Shown: positions 1 to 12,085 of the stretch, one piece after another | How positions within the stretch are numbered: the stretch's first letter is position 1 | Layout of the letters: every line of letters begins with the position of its first letter | Assembly (NCBI RefSeq): GCF_028554725.1 | Contig: NC_071668.1 | Location: 71,708,719-71,772,718, forward strand | Length of the DNA stretch: 64,000 nucleotides | Direction of reading: 5' to 3' | DNA from: Zeugodacus cucurbitae | Taxonomy: Eukaryota; Arthropoda; Insecta; Diptera; Tephritidae | Notes under the pieces: generated by a model | Databases searched by the model: none | What the model was told of the DNA's origin: nothing | The model's input: the letters and a program-made list of their open reading frames with translations, nothing else | Made by a program: the position numbers and the translations under genes

Positions 1-670
1 TTTTTTTGTCCCTTCGCCAAGGCACTTATACAAACACATGGCATCCAATACTCACACGTGTATACACAGTTATATGCATGTACGCACAAGATATTCATAG
101 TTATATAAATATGTTAATGCGCACAACTGCGTGCTCATTCGCAACACAAACAAACAGAATCTGTCAAAGTGAGTAAATTGCATTATTGTTTGGCGCAACG
201 ACGTGAACTCGTGTGTTTACCGAAAGTGCGTTGAAAGGTGAAGAAACTTTACGCAGCATTGTTAATTTACTGTGGCCTCAATTCGCTTACTCAGGCAGTA
301 TGCCGAATTGCAAGCGCCTAAGCAAATAAACATAACGGTGCTTTGAACTTTTAGTTTACTCTTGGCAATATTTCCGACGGTTTGCGGCGCAATTTTGTTA
401 ACTTCATTTGTGTTGTTTGTTTGAGAAGCTGTTATTTGCATTTGTGGTTGTTAGAGTTTAGTGATTTTTTTTACAATTTTCATATATATTTATAGTGGAT
501 GAGCGCGTGACTGCCAGGCAATGGGTTGTGGGTTCAAATCTTAGTGGATTTTATAAAATATGAAATTCGCTATATAATTCTTGCTTGAACCATCATTTAC
601 CTTGCCGCCAGTATGTCCCCATTGCAATTACTGTGAGTTTGTGTATTCATTTTATAACAAGTATCTTGGC
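1..670. other. non-coding, AT-rich
   Basis: No convincing gene. It holds short CA/TA stretches and, at 495-540, a tRNA-like pair of boxes (see findings). Confidence 0.6.
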
Positions 671-671
671 T

Positions 672-1000
672 CCTGGGCGTATGAGTAACAATTTTTAGCA
701 ATTTTCAAGTTCCTTTCAAAAATTAATACACAATTAAAATGTTTTTCATAATTTTGAATAATAAAACATTTGTAACGCATTTTTTATATCTCAGTTTCCA
801 TTTAATGCTTCCATTAACAAAAAATTTGAACAAATTTTAATATAGCACCTGGGCGTATGAGCAACTATTTTTGCGAAAAATTCATAATTCATCGGAATAT
901 TAAACGTCTACTCACACAATCAAAAAATTATAAATAATTTCGAATAATAAAATTTATTGAAAACATTTTTCTTTATATCTCAGTATTCTCTGTTATCTAT
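672..1000 (+). repeat. satellite-like tandem units (about 176 bp), left side of an interrupted array
   Basis: CCTGGGCGTATGAG starts at 672 and 848. Each unit then has a stretch like ATTTTGAATAATAAAA and TATATCTCAGT. A third unit lies at 2540-2720, beyond the reverse-transcriptase insertion. Confidence 0.75.
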
Positions 1001-1005
1001 GTATG

Positions 1006-2540
1006 TATGTAATTGGCGTTGAACCGTTTAGCCGGTTATAGCCGAATCGATGATAGAGCGCCACTTCTCTATTTCCTTCGCAGTTCGGCGCCAGTTGGAG
1101 ATTCCAATTGTAACCAGGTCGCTCTCCACCTGGTCCCTCCAACGGAGTGGAGGCCTTCCCCTTCCTCGGCTTCCTCCGGCGGGTACTGCATCGAACACTT
1201 TCAGAGCTGGAGTGTTTTCGTCCATTCGGACAACATGGCCTAGCCAGCATAGCCGCTGTCTTTTTATTCGCAGGACTATCGTTCGTTCCATCGTCTGAGG
1301 ACCATAAATCTTGCGCAGAATTTTCCTCTCGAAAACTCCTAGTGTCGTGTCATCTGATGTTGACATCGTCCAAGCTTCTGCACCGTAAAGCAGGACGGGA
1401 ATGATAAGTGACTTGTAGAGCTAGATTTTGGTTCGTCGAGAGAGGACTTTACTGTTCAATTGCCTACTCAGTCCAAAGTAGCACCTGTTGGCAAGAGTTA
1501 TTCTGCGCTGGATTTTGAGGCTGACATTGTTCGTGTTGTTGATATTGGTTCCCAGGTATACGAAATTATCTACGACTTCGAAGTTATGACTGTCAACAGT
1601 GACGTGGGAGCCAAGACGCGAATGCGCCGACTGTTTGTTTGACGACAGGAGATATTTCGTCTTGTCCTCATTCACCTCCAGACCCATTCGCTTCATCTTC
1701 TTATCCATGCGAGAAACAGCAGAACAAACGGCGCGGTTATTGCTTCCGATGATATCGATATCATCGGCGTACTCCAGCAGCTGTACACTCTTATAGAAGA
1801 TTGTACCTTCTCTATTTAGCTCTGCAGCTCGTATACGTTTTTCCAACATCAGGTTAAAGAAGTCACACGATAGTGAGTTACCTTGTTTGGTATCGAACGG
1901 CTCGGAGAGGTCCTTCCCAATCATGACGGAGCTTTTGGTGTAGCTCAAAGTCAACTTACATAGCCGTATTAGTTTTGCGGGGATACCAAATTAAGATATC
2001 GCGGCGTAAAGGCAGCTCCTCTTCGTGCTGTCGAAAGCAGCTTTAAAATCGACAAAAAGGTGGTGTGTGTCGATCCTCTTTTCACGGGTCTTCTCCAAGA
2101 TTTGGCGCATGGTGAATATCTGGTCCATGGTGGACTTTCCAGGTCTAAAGCCACACTGATAAGGTCCATTCAGTTTGTTGACGGTGGGCTGGTTGGCGCA
2201 AATTGTGGGGTCTCCTTTTTTGTGTATTGGGCAGAGTATACTGAGATTCCAATCGCCAGGCATGCTTTCTTCCGACCATATTCTGCAAAGAAGCTGATGC
2301 ATGCACCTTATCAGCTCTTCGCCGCCGTATTTGAATAGCTCAGCCGGTAATCTATCGGCCCCGCTTTGTTGTTCTTCAGGCCAGTAATTGCTATTCGAAT
2401 TTCTTCATGGTCGGGTAATGGAACATCTGTTCCATCGTCATCGATTGGGAAATCGGGTTCGCCATCTCCTAGTGTTGTACTTTCACTGCCATTCAGCAGG
2501 TCGGAGAAGTGTTTCTGATATAGCTGAGTAAAATTTAATA
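1006..2540 (-). mobile_element. non-LTR reverse-transcriptase fragment, decayed (copy 1)
   Basis: Read on the minus strand, the pieces in order are: a pre-RT region (LKNNKAGPIDYRL, about 2360); RT motifs with GFRPGKST and DFKAAFDS (about 2050-2150); the YADDIDIIG catalytic box (about 1760); and the thumb and C-terminal domain ending in RQRLCWLGHVVRMDE and RGRGRPPLRW (about 1100-1290), with a stop at 1028. Between KGDPTICAN and GPYQCGFRP the central RT motifs are deleted, and the pieces lie in different frames, so the copy is dead. The YADD...WLGHV layout fits endonuclease-type LINEs of the RTE kind, but the clade is my inference. It interrupts a tandem repeat. Confidence 0.85.
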
Positions 2541-2720
2541 TGGTACCAGGGCGTATGAGTAACTTAAAAAAAAAAAAGATTTTTATCGAAAATTTAAATT
2601 TCTTCATAATAATAAATATTAATAATAATTTTGAGCAATAAAATATACGCATAATATTTTCATATGCATAATATTTTTTATAGCTCAGTTTTTCTTCAAC
2701 CTTTCCATCAACTAAAAATA
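2540..2720 (+). repeat. satellite-like tandem unit, right side of the interrupted array
   Basis: CCAGGGCGTATGAGTAACTT at 2546, then TTTTGAGCAATAAAA and TATAGCTCAGT, match the units at 672 and 848 in the same order. Confidence 0.7.
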
Positions 2721-3839
2721 GCATCGAAAAAGCGAATTGCATCCAAGAAGTTGCAGCAAAATTTAACGGTAATGCAGATAATAAAATATCTTTTTATTCC
2801 CTCATTTATTGTCTCTATCTTTACACACTCTTTACGCGTCACCTTCCATTCGTTGGCATATTAAGAAAAATTGCATTGAACAAGCAATAATTTTAAATTA
2901 ATATCGCGTTGCCTGTCATGTATTGGTGTCGTCTTAATATTATAAATTTTTTTTTATTTCTTCATGGGTGTGCGACTGCAAATTAACCAGCATTTATTGA
3001 CATCCATAAATATATACATTGCGCATTGTTATCTTATTTCATACACAATTGCCAATGCAAGCATATCGCTTATTTACTGTAGCCATTTCCTCCAACCGTT
3101 TTGCATTTCTTTTCGCTCTGTTACGTTTTGGCTGATTTCATTTTCTGTCTCTCATTGCAGCCGCCAACGTCGCAGTTTACGGTATCATCGCATTACCGTT
3201 GCGCTTGTGTTTTCTTACGTTTAACTTGTGCTGCTTCGGCGGTCCTGTTGTTGTTGTTGCTGTTATTATCATATATATATATTTGTATGTGTGTGTGTGT
3301 GTCTTTACTATCTGCAATATTCGTTTCGTTTCGTTGCGTTGCGTTGCTCTGCTGACATTCGATTATCCACCTGCCAGCGTGGCCTGATCTCTGAAGCGCT
3401 TTAATTAGGGCGCGTATATGGTGTGCATATACATATATACGAGTACATACGAATGCATGTGAATGTTAATTTTTATATACAAATATACAATATGTGCAAG
3501 TGTGGGTATAAGATTACACGTTTCTTAATATTTTCTTGTAAGCTCATTTGTACACCTACATAAGCTTACGAGGCGATATATGCATACAAAAATAAATGAC
3601 TGCATTGAGATCTTATTTCGTTGCGTCGGCGCTGCACGCTAAATGGATTCATTAAGGTCTCAACCTTATTTATTAATTTTTAGTACTTTCACTTTGGAAA
3701 AATTTGAGTAATTTTTCAATGAGGAACTTTTTCCATTTTTTGTGATTCTTTCTTTAATCGATTGATTGCCGATTTCGTTCCTCAAGGAAATTCTGCACAT
3801 TAGTTTAATGAAAATTTTATTAATAAAAAATTATTAAAT
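2721..3839. other. non-coding between transposon remnants
   Basis: The short open frames have no recognisable domain. A (GT)n tract is at 3287-3302 and GTTGTTGTT at 3247. Confidence 0.6.
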
Positions 3840-4150
3840 TAGGTCTACAACTTTGCTTCCGCCGTTTTTTTTTTTGTAAATTTAAGGCTTTTTTTACGGT
3901 TACAGGTTATGTCGATGAGCCTCAGCCGCACTTTTCTTGGAATTAAAAAAGAAAAGCAAAATTTCCCGCAAATGTCGAGAATTTTCAGTTGCGAATAAGT
4001 TTGGAATGCAAACAGATCTCTACAAACATTTTTTTTAGGTTTATGTTGACACAAATGTCCAAGATCGATATAAAAAAATCGATTTAATCGACCAGTGCTT
4101 GACCCTAGAGACATCTATTGAAAAACGGCGGAAGCAAAGTTGTAGACCTA
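3840..4150 (-). mobile_element. mariner deletion derivative (MITE) with perfect 30-bp inverted ends
   Basis: The two ends are exact inverted copies of each other over 30 bp (start TAGGTCTACAACTTTGC, then TTCCGCCG and a T run), with TA at both borders. The inside is the 5' start and first transposase codons of the DD34D mariner found at 13760-14950 (SLGSSTGRLNRF region, then SAAEAHR equivalents) joined directly to its 3' untranslated end. It has no coding capacity. Confidence 0.9.
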
Positions 4151-4741
4151 ATATTATTCAGAGACCATTGTAAGATTCATCCATTAATGGTTAGGAAGAA
4201 ATGAGGTTAAAATCACCTTCGTGATAAGACTCAGTGTTTATTAGTATGTGTTTTAACTAACAATTTTACTGGAGCCTTCTTTCTCCTTGTCTATTACTCG
4301 TCACCATTATGGCAAGAAGTAACGTGATGTGACTATGTCCTCCAAAAAACACGCATAGCGGTGAGCGGTGAGAAAAAAAGTTGAATTGTTATTAAGGATA
4401 GCTTTTTGACAAAATCGCGTCTAGTTAAAAAATGTTAAAAAGTAGTAATTATATCCTGCGTTCAATATCTGAGAAATATATCAGTTAAAATTTGAGACCG
4501 ATTGGTAAAGCCATGTCTGAGAAGTTGCTCTCACCGACTATAAAAATACAGTTTTGAGAAAAACTGCTAGTCCAGTTCTTACTTTACATGCTTTTTAACA
4601 CACTGATGTGACCTTACAAATTCAGGTCTACCTCTATTTCTATATATTTACATTTAAGTAATAAGACAAAAAAAAAAAGTTCTAACTTCATATAACCGCG
4701 TAGGTAAAAAAACAATGCCTGACGCTATTAGTCTAATCTAA
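4151..4741. other. non-coding spacer
   Basis: Nothing recognisable lies between the MITE and the RT fragment. Confidence 0.55.
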
Positions 4742-5515
4742 TCCAAGAGTGTACAGCTCCTGGCGTACGCCGATGATATTGATATCATCGGAAGCAACAA
4801 CCGCGCCGTTTGTTCTGCTTTTTCCCGCATGGATAAGAAGGCGAAGCGAATGGGTCTGGAGGTGAATGAGGACAAGACGAAATATCTCCTGTCATCAAAC
4901 AAACAGTCAGCGCACTCGCGTCTTGGCTCCCACGTCACTGTGGACAGTCATAACTTCGAGGTCGTAGATAATTTCGTATACCTGGGAACCAGCATCAACA
5001 ACACGAACAATGTCAGCCTCGAAATCCAGCGCAGAATTACTCTTGCCAACAGGTGCTACTTTGGACTGAGTAGGCAATTGAAAAGTGAAGTCCTCTCTCG
5101 ACGAACCAAAATCAAACTCTACAAGACGCTTATCATTCCCATCCTTCTTTATGGTGCAGAAGCTTGGATGATGTCAAGATCAGATGAGACGACACAAGGA
5201 GTTTTCAAGAGGAAAATTCTGCGCAAGATTTATGGTCCTCAGAACATAGTTCAGCGAATAAAAAGACAGCGGCTACGCTGGCTAGGTCATGTTGTCCGAA
5301 TGGACGAAAACACTCCAGCCCTGAAAGTGTTCGATGCAGTACCCGCCGGAGGAAGCCGAGGAAGGGGAAGGCCTCCACTCCGTAGGAGGGACCAGGTGGA
5401 GAGCGACCTGGTTACACTTGGGATCTCCAACTGGCGCCGAACTGCGAAGGAGAGAGAGAGGTGGCGCACTATCGTCGATTCGGCTATAACCGGCTAAACG
5501 GTTGCAACGCCAATC
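4742..5515 (+). mobile_element. non-LTR reverse-transcriptase fragment, 5'-truncated (copy 2)
   Basis: An open frame runs from 4742 to a stop at 5497, about 250 codons. It starts just before the catalytic LLAYADDIDIIGSNN box and ends in LRWLGHVVRMDENTPALK and DSAITG. It is the same family as the minus-strand fragment at 1006-2540 and is nearly identical in protein, but it keeps an intact frame over this part. The copy begins abruptly with only the last RT motif present, as expected for 5' truncation during target-primed insertion. The 3' end shared by both copies is near the string ACGCCAAT. It lies downstream of GABA-B-R1 on the opposite strand and is not a host gene. Confidence 0.88.
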
Positions 5516-5689
5516 ACAAAATCCAAAATGTAGGCAACGTATTATAATATTTCTGTATGTTATTTATATGAAAATACCGATGATTCGTTGCCTACATTTA
5601 GGCAGATTTTAGAAAATATCTTTCAGTATTTGCATCATGACATGTTTTATAAAATTTTTAAAGAAATTAGTGCATAAATAAATAAATTT

Positions 5690-7193
5690 TGTATATATCT
5701 CGTACTCGTAAACTACTTAAGCTATATCAATTAACCTCTCTAGAGTTGTCTCCTTTAGGTACATAATTAATTAGGTAACATAATCACGCCTATCTCATAT
5801 ACAAAGGTTATGATCAAAACTTCTAAAAATGCTTTAATTGAGAAATGAAAAAACAATAAAAACCTTAAAATACATGGTAAAGATGGTACAGAAGGGCTAC
5901 TCTTACTTATGAGTCAAAAACCATATCTCAGAAACTGCTCAACCAATTTTAACGAACCATTTCCCTGACATCCCACAGCTGTAGTTAGAAAATGGACAAA
6001 CACGATTTACAACCACGCCTACTTTCACTATGCCACAATTTGTAAGTCCAACTGATTCGTACACTTTACAATATGTAAGTTAAAGGGGTTACATGGATTT
6101 CGTGAGTTCAATAATGGGGCTTACTAATTTCTACAACGTTTCAAGAATATTATCATTATCCTAAATTTTGAAGTCGATTCGAATTATAGTTTCGGAGATA
6201 CAACCTTTGCGCTCTAAGTCAGGTTTTATTGGTACTCAAAACTTTAAACGAGTTTTTCTCGGAACCGTGTTTTCAAAGTCGGTTGTTCTCGAAAACTACT
6301 CAACCGATATGTATGAAATTTTGCACAGGTGTTGGAGATACAATTTACTCGTGTTTGAACGAATGATTTTTTGTTCAATTACAACTATTTAAAAAAAAAA
6401 ACAAAAAGTGAAGCAAATTTGACCGAAATTTTTATTTTTTTTTTAAATGTCTACCAAAATTCCAATTTTTACTTTTTTGTCTTTCCTTCCCTTATGGTCT
6501 TAACAATTATTATTTTTTTTTTTCATTTTGGATGATCATGCTTACAACAGCGAATGTACCTTTTTTCCTAAGGGTCACCGGAAATGACGTCACAATAATG
6601 GAGTTAAATTTTTTTAATGAAAATTTCAGAAATTATTCTTTGAATATTTGAATAAATAATGTTTTACATAGAAAAAAATATTGAAAATAGGCCTTCTTTT
6701 ACCCGATAACTCTTAATCACCAATGAAGATATCAAAATGAAACTTTGCACTAATACTGCATTTCAAGTGTGGCATAGTCCGTATAAAAATCACCTAAATC
6801 GTACAATAACTTTTCAAGGGCCCAGATATCAAACAGGACCTCGATGTTTGTGGCTAAATTTTTATTGAAAATATCGGTAAATATTTCAGATATTCTAAAG
6901 AAATTCATTAGAGATGAGTTCCTTCACGCAGGCCAATATTTTCTCTATCAAATAATATGTGAGATAACTTAGTAAAATGAAGTGAATATAAAATCTTGGA
7001 TATAATGTGACCTGGTGGCAAAAATAATTGAAATCGGTACAGAAATTACCCCAGTCCCCATATACTATATAAATGACTTTATTCAGAATATTTGGGTGAA
7101 ATTATGTGTTCGTTTAATAAAATTAAATAAATAAATTAGGAGATTATATAATGTTCAGTTACATCCGAACTTAGCCCTTCCATACTTTTTATT
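5690..7193 (+). repeat. dispersed non-coding repeat, copy A (old and diverged)
   Basis: Blocks such as TATATCTCGTACTCGTAAAC, CATATCTCAGAAACTGCTCAA and ACAACCACGCCTACTTTCAC are followed at the right edge by TTACATCCGAACTTAGCCCT. Identity is visibly lower than for the other copies, and unrelated sequence is mixed in. Confidence 0.6.
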
Positions 7194-10100
7194 CTTCATT
7201 ATTATTATTATTAAAAAAAAGTTGTATAATAAAAATGTAAAAGCAACAATATCTTTTCTAGTTAATAATATTTTATAAAAAAAAAATATCAGAAAGCTTT
7301 ATTAAAAATACTTTATACCGAACTATCAGAAACCTTTTTGTCCAGAAATTTTCCCAGAGCTTGCGTATTGCTATTTTTAATCTTAAATTTCCTTAAGAAA
7401 TAATTAAATTTTTTAACACTAACCCTCAGTTTACATGGTTAACCTTTAAGTCACGCCACGTAATTCGTAAAAGCTAACTGCATTCATACACTTGCCACTA
7501 TTTATCTACTTCACGCATTTTTAACTTGCTTGCATTTTTGCTACTCGCAGAGTGTCTTACGCTGTCGCACGCTTGAGCTTTATTAATTTTAGTGCTTAGT
7601 GCCTGCGAGTCGAAGCCACACATTCGCTGGCGTGCTTATTTATGAACACCCATTTCCATGCACACACACTTAGACACATATACTCAATTGCAATTCATTT
7701 CCGTTGCAGATTTCTGTTTTTTTTAATCATGTGTTTGTTGAACTCACGCACACAAATTCTGACATACATACAGACATCTATACTTACAGAGATATTCATA
7801 GTTAATTTTTTTTCAAGCGTTAACAGTAAGAAAACGTAATTTTCACATTTATTTTCTTCGCAGCGCTTAAATGGCGACTGTGCTTGCCACTACCGCACCC
7901 TCACTCGCTCGCTCACGACGCTTATTTGTTTGCGCTTTAAAAGTTTTTAATTTGCCGTAATAACAGCAAGCAAATGGCAGGCAAACAGACAGGCGACAAT
8001 GCTGTGCACAATACTAGGCACACTTGTATTTGTATATACTTGTTTGTATGTATGTATATGTACTTGTCTTCATTTACACTCCTCATATCCGCCACCGCCA
8101 CCGTGGAGTATCGCTCAGCAACGGCCGGAAGCGGAAATTTGTGCGCTGCGCATGTGATTAATGAAGTTTAAACGATGTGCGTACGCGACGTGACTTTGTC
8201 GCCGCAAAGCGTCTTAACGCAACGTCTCTCCGTAAAACTGTGCACGCTTTTAACGTTGCCAGAGACTCAAGCGCTACGCTGTACGCCAGCAACTGAATAA
8301 ACAAAATGTCGAAAAATGCCATTTCAGCGCGTTTGCTTTTATACTTCGACAGCGCGCAAGCCGCGAGACGCGTGCATCGTACTTATGCGTGAAAGTTAAT
8401 TTTGGCGCACGAAATAAATTTTCCAATTTCCATATTATTCTTCGCCATTTTCCAATGATCTTTTGCGAAATGGCAAGTGTAAAATGGTTGTGTGCGTACT
8501 CTCACTCCAGCCGGAAACGCGTTGAAAATTAACTTTTAGTGATTTTCAGCAGTTGCTGGAGACATGGTAGCGGTGCATTTTTTAAGGCTTAACTTGTTGT
8601 CAACGCTGGATGGGTAAAGCCGGGTGTGTCTCCCAGTTGAAATTGTTATTGAAATTCACTTACTTTTAATGCCTCTTTGGAAAATTGCAAGGAAATTGAT
8701 TTTTTACTTAAGTTATGGTAGTGCGTGCTTCGTGGCTAGTAGAACATAGGTAATATATGTATCTGTGTATGTTCAACAATGTGGATCCACAATGCTTTTA
8801 AGCTCTAGTAACTCTTTTTTCACCCTTGAACACAATTAACATCATGTAAAGGGTTTTTATTGCGGCAGACATATTTTTCTAATAAATCTATAATAAAATG
8901 CTGCCGATTGGATGGTAAAGGGTCGAAGAAAAATACGCATCCGTTCCAATAACGTAGGCACGACTGTTGGAAGATCTCTTTTCCTAATCTTATTCAACGT
9001 CTTTACAATTTTCAAAGCAATTTTGAAATCTTAAACATAGATGATATTATCCAGAATCTGAAAATTGTTTGAATTGACATACTCGTACAGCCCCGAGTAC
9101 AGTAATGCGTTCCGAAGATTTATATATTTTTTCGTCCTTTGGAAGAAACTTATTCCCGAGTTACGGTTTCTCAAATTTGTTTATGGTTAACAAGGCTTTG
9201 TTATCTTTCGGTCCACGCTACAACGAAGTTCCATGCCAGAACAGAACTGGCATTCCCCTTTTATTCGACGCGAAAGCTAATATTATACATACATATATGA
9301 AATTTGCATTCAAAACGCACAAACTGAGTTTCTCGCTTTGAGTTTTCTAAAAGAGTTCTAAACTGTATATTCCTCTTTGTTTATCCAATATGCAGTACTA
9401 CTGTATAAGGTCGAGAATTTTAATCGAAGTTCAGATAAGTTAATATATAAGGGTTCTTCCTAATGCTCAAAGAGACTTTTATATTACGTTAGAGTAAGTT
9501 AGGTTAGATTAGGTTAGGTCAGGTTAAGTTAGGTTAGGTAAGGTTAGGTGAAGTTAAGTTTGGTGAGTTAGTTAAGTTATATTAGATAAGGATAGTTAAA
9601 GCTAAGTTAAGTTCAGTGGTTAATCCTCAATCCAAAGGCGCCAGTCCATTGTGATGCTAAAAGATGCCTATGTATATTTCAAAAAAGTATCGCCTTACTT
9701 CCTTAAAATAGTTCGTTAAATAATAATGTTAATATGGCACTATAAATCTTGAAGAAATTTTCGATTTATTTTAAGAATTTTTCCACAATATTGAACCTAT
9801 ACCATACCCGCATACAACTCTCTTCAACCAGAATCGAATGTTATTGCTTGATTTCTTTGCATTATTTTGTAAAGCAACTAATATGCTCTGTAAGCTAGGA
9901 CCTAAAGATATTTGGCAAATCAACAATTCTATCTGCTGCCTCACCGTTCTGGTTTTCCCTCTTTTCTCTTACTTAAATGTGCTCTCAGCGTTACTCCTTC
10001 ATATTACCAATATTTACATCAACAAACCCTCCTTTATCCACAAACATTAAAACCACAGCAAAGCTTCATATTTAATTTAATATCATTTATTTTTATTTTT

Positions 10101-11279
10101 TTCTTCTCATTTTTTCGTTTAATAATTTATTTTTTATTGCAAATTTTGTTTTCTTTTCTTTGATTTCTTATATTAACATTGTTTTTGTTTTGCATTGTTT
10201 GCTTTTCAATTCAATAAAATGTGCGATTATTCTCTGATGATTAGTTTCAGTATTTTTGTTTGTTTCAATTATTCCTCACTGCTTCCTTTCTATTCACTTT
10301 ACTGGCAATTTAATTATTTATTTAATTAATTAATTCGTTTATTCAATTTGCTGTGGATTCATAAGTTCTCATGCAGTTTATAATATATTTAATTTTTATT
10401 TTGGTTTTTGTAAATTTTTCTTTGTAATTTTCAGTTTTGACTGATAATTTATGAGACGTCTAGGCTTCTGTTTTAATTTCTATATTCATTTTAGTTCTAT
10501 TTTTATATATTTTTTTGCTTAATTATTTCACTTTTGTTAATTTAGTCTAGTTTCCATTTACTATAATACAATAATTAGCTAGGCTAATGGTTTTAATATC
10601 TTTTTTATTTTCACTCTAACGCAAGGATAATTTTATCGGTTATATTTGAAAAAAAATTTCAGTGAATTTTTTTTTTTGAAAAAATTAGAAGAAAAAGTTT
10701 TTAAACTATATTGCTAAAAAATATAAATAAAAAATTCTTTAAATGAGTTTTTTAAATGTTTCGATATGCAGAGATATAAAAAATATTTTTCAATTTGTGA
10801 AGTTTTTAATTTTATTAAGAAAAAGTAAATTTTGCAAATTAAAAATTCTTAAAAATTATTTCATAAAAAAATAAGGAAAATTATAATAGTTTACAAAACA
10901 TTGTTTAGTGTACTAATATTTTTTTTTTAATTGAAAAACATTTTTTGTTTAGAAAATTACATTAATTGTAATATTTAATTCAGTGTAATATCAATTTTTT
11001 TTAATGAATACATGAAACAATAAAAATAATATATTTTATTAAAATATATTAATACTGAGAATTCTAAAATATTACTCTAATATTGCTTTTTCTAAATCTA
11101 ATATTAAAAAAAAATTACTAAAAATATTCATTAACATTTTTAAGTTGACAATATTTGTTAAGTAAATAATATATGTATATATATAGGCCAAGCTCAAAAT
11201 CAGGCAATAAAACATTAAAATTGAATCACTTTTTGTTTTTGAATTTGAAAAAAATTTGAAAAAATGTGAAAAAAAATTG
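7194..11279. other. non-coding; GC-richer block 7440-8650, then T-rich DNA
   Basis: There is no gene-like frame. The 7440-8650 block is less AT-rich and has CA and (CCGCCA)n elements, which could be regulatory. 10050-10620 is T-rich low complexity. Confidence 0.55.
9498..9610 (+). repeat. degenerate AGGTTAGGTT simple repeat
   Basis: GTTAGGTTAGATTAGGTTAG and similar strings make a short TTAGGT-like array that decays into AAGTTAAGTT-type units. Confidence 0.85.
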
Positions 11280-12085
11280 AAAAAAGTTTTGAAATGAACT
11301 AATTAGTTTTAGACCAATAAGAAAAATTTAAAAGAAATTTTGAAAAATATTATTGATAAAAATATTTGAAATTTTTTTTTTTTAAATTAACCAATTAAAA
11401 AAATTAACAAAAATTCTACTTAAGGAGAAATAGGGAACTTGAGACTTATTATAAAGTTTTAGATCAATAAGAAAAATTAAAAACAAAAAAAATTGAAAAT
11501 AATTTAAAAAAAAATTAAAAAAAAAATTGAAAAAATAATTAGTTTTGAAATTAATTAATTTAAAAAAATTACCAAAAATTCGTATAATAGAGAACTAGGG
11601 TAGCTTGAAGCGAATTCTTAAGTTTTAGACTAATAAAAAAATTGTGAAAATAAATAACAAAAAATTTGTAAATTAATTTTGAAAAAAATTGAAAAAAATT
11701 TGAAAAAATTTAAAAAAATTTGAAAAAATTTTGAAAAATATTTGAAAAATGTTGTAAAAATTATACTCAATGAGAAATAGGGCAGATTTAGGCGAATTCT
11801 AAAGTTTTAGATTAATTGAACAAATTGAAAAGAAATTTTGAAACATATTTTTGAAAAGATATTGGATAAACAATTAAAAAAAAATATTTGAAAAAATTGT
11901 TGAAATTAACTAATTAAAAAAAATAACAAAAAATCTACTTAAGGAGAACTAGGGTACCTTGAGGCGTATTCTAAAGTTTTATATCAATAAGAAAAGTTTA
12001 AAGGAAATTTTGAAAAAATTATTAAAATAAATATTTAAAAATTTTTTGAAATTAACTAATTAAAAAAATAACAATAATTCTACTC
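11280..12085 (+). repeat. AT-rich tandem repeat of about 170-180 bp units
   Basis: A recurring phrase of AACTAATT, ACAAAAATTCTACTTAAGGA, GAA(A/C)TAGGG and CTAAAGTTTTAGA(T)CAATAAG is centred at about 11430, 11600, 11780 and 11950, with partial units at 11290 and 12060. Confidence 0.75.
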
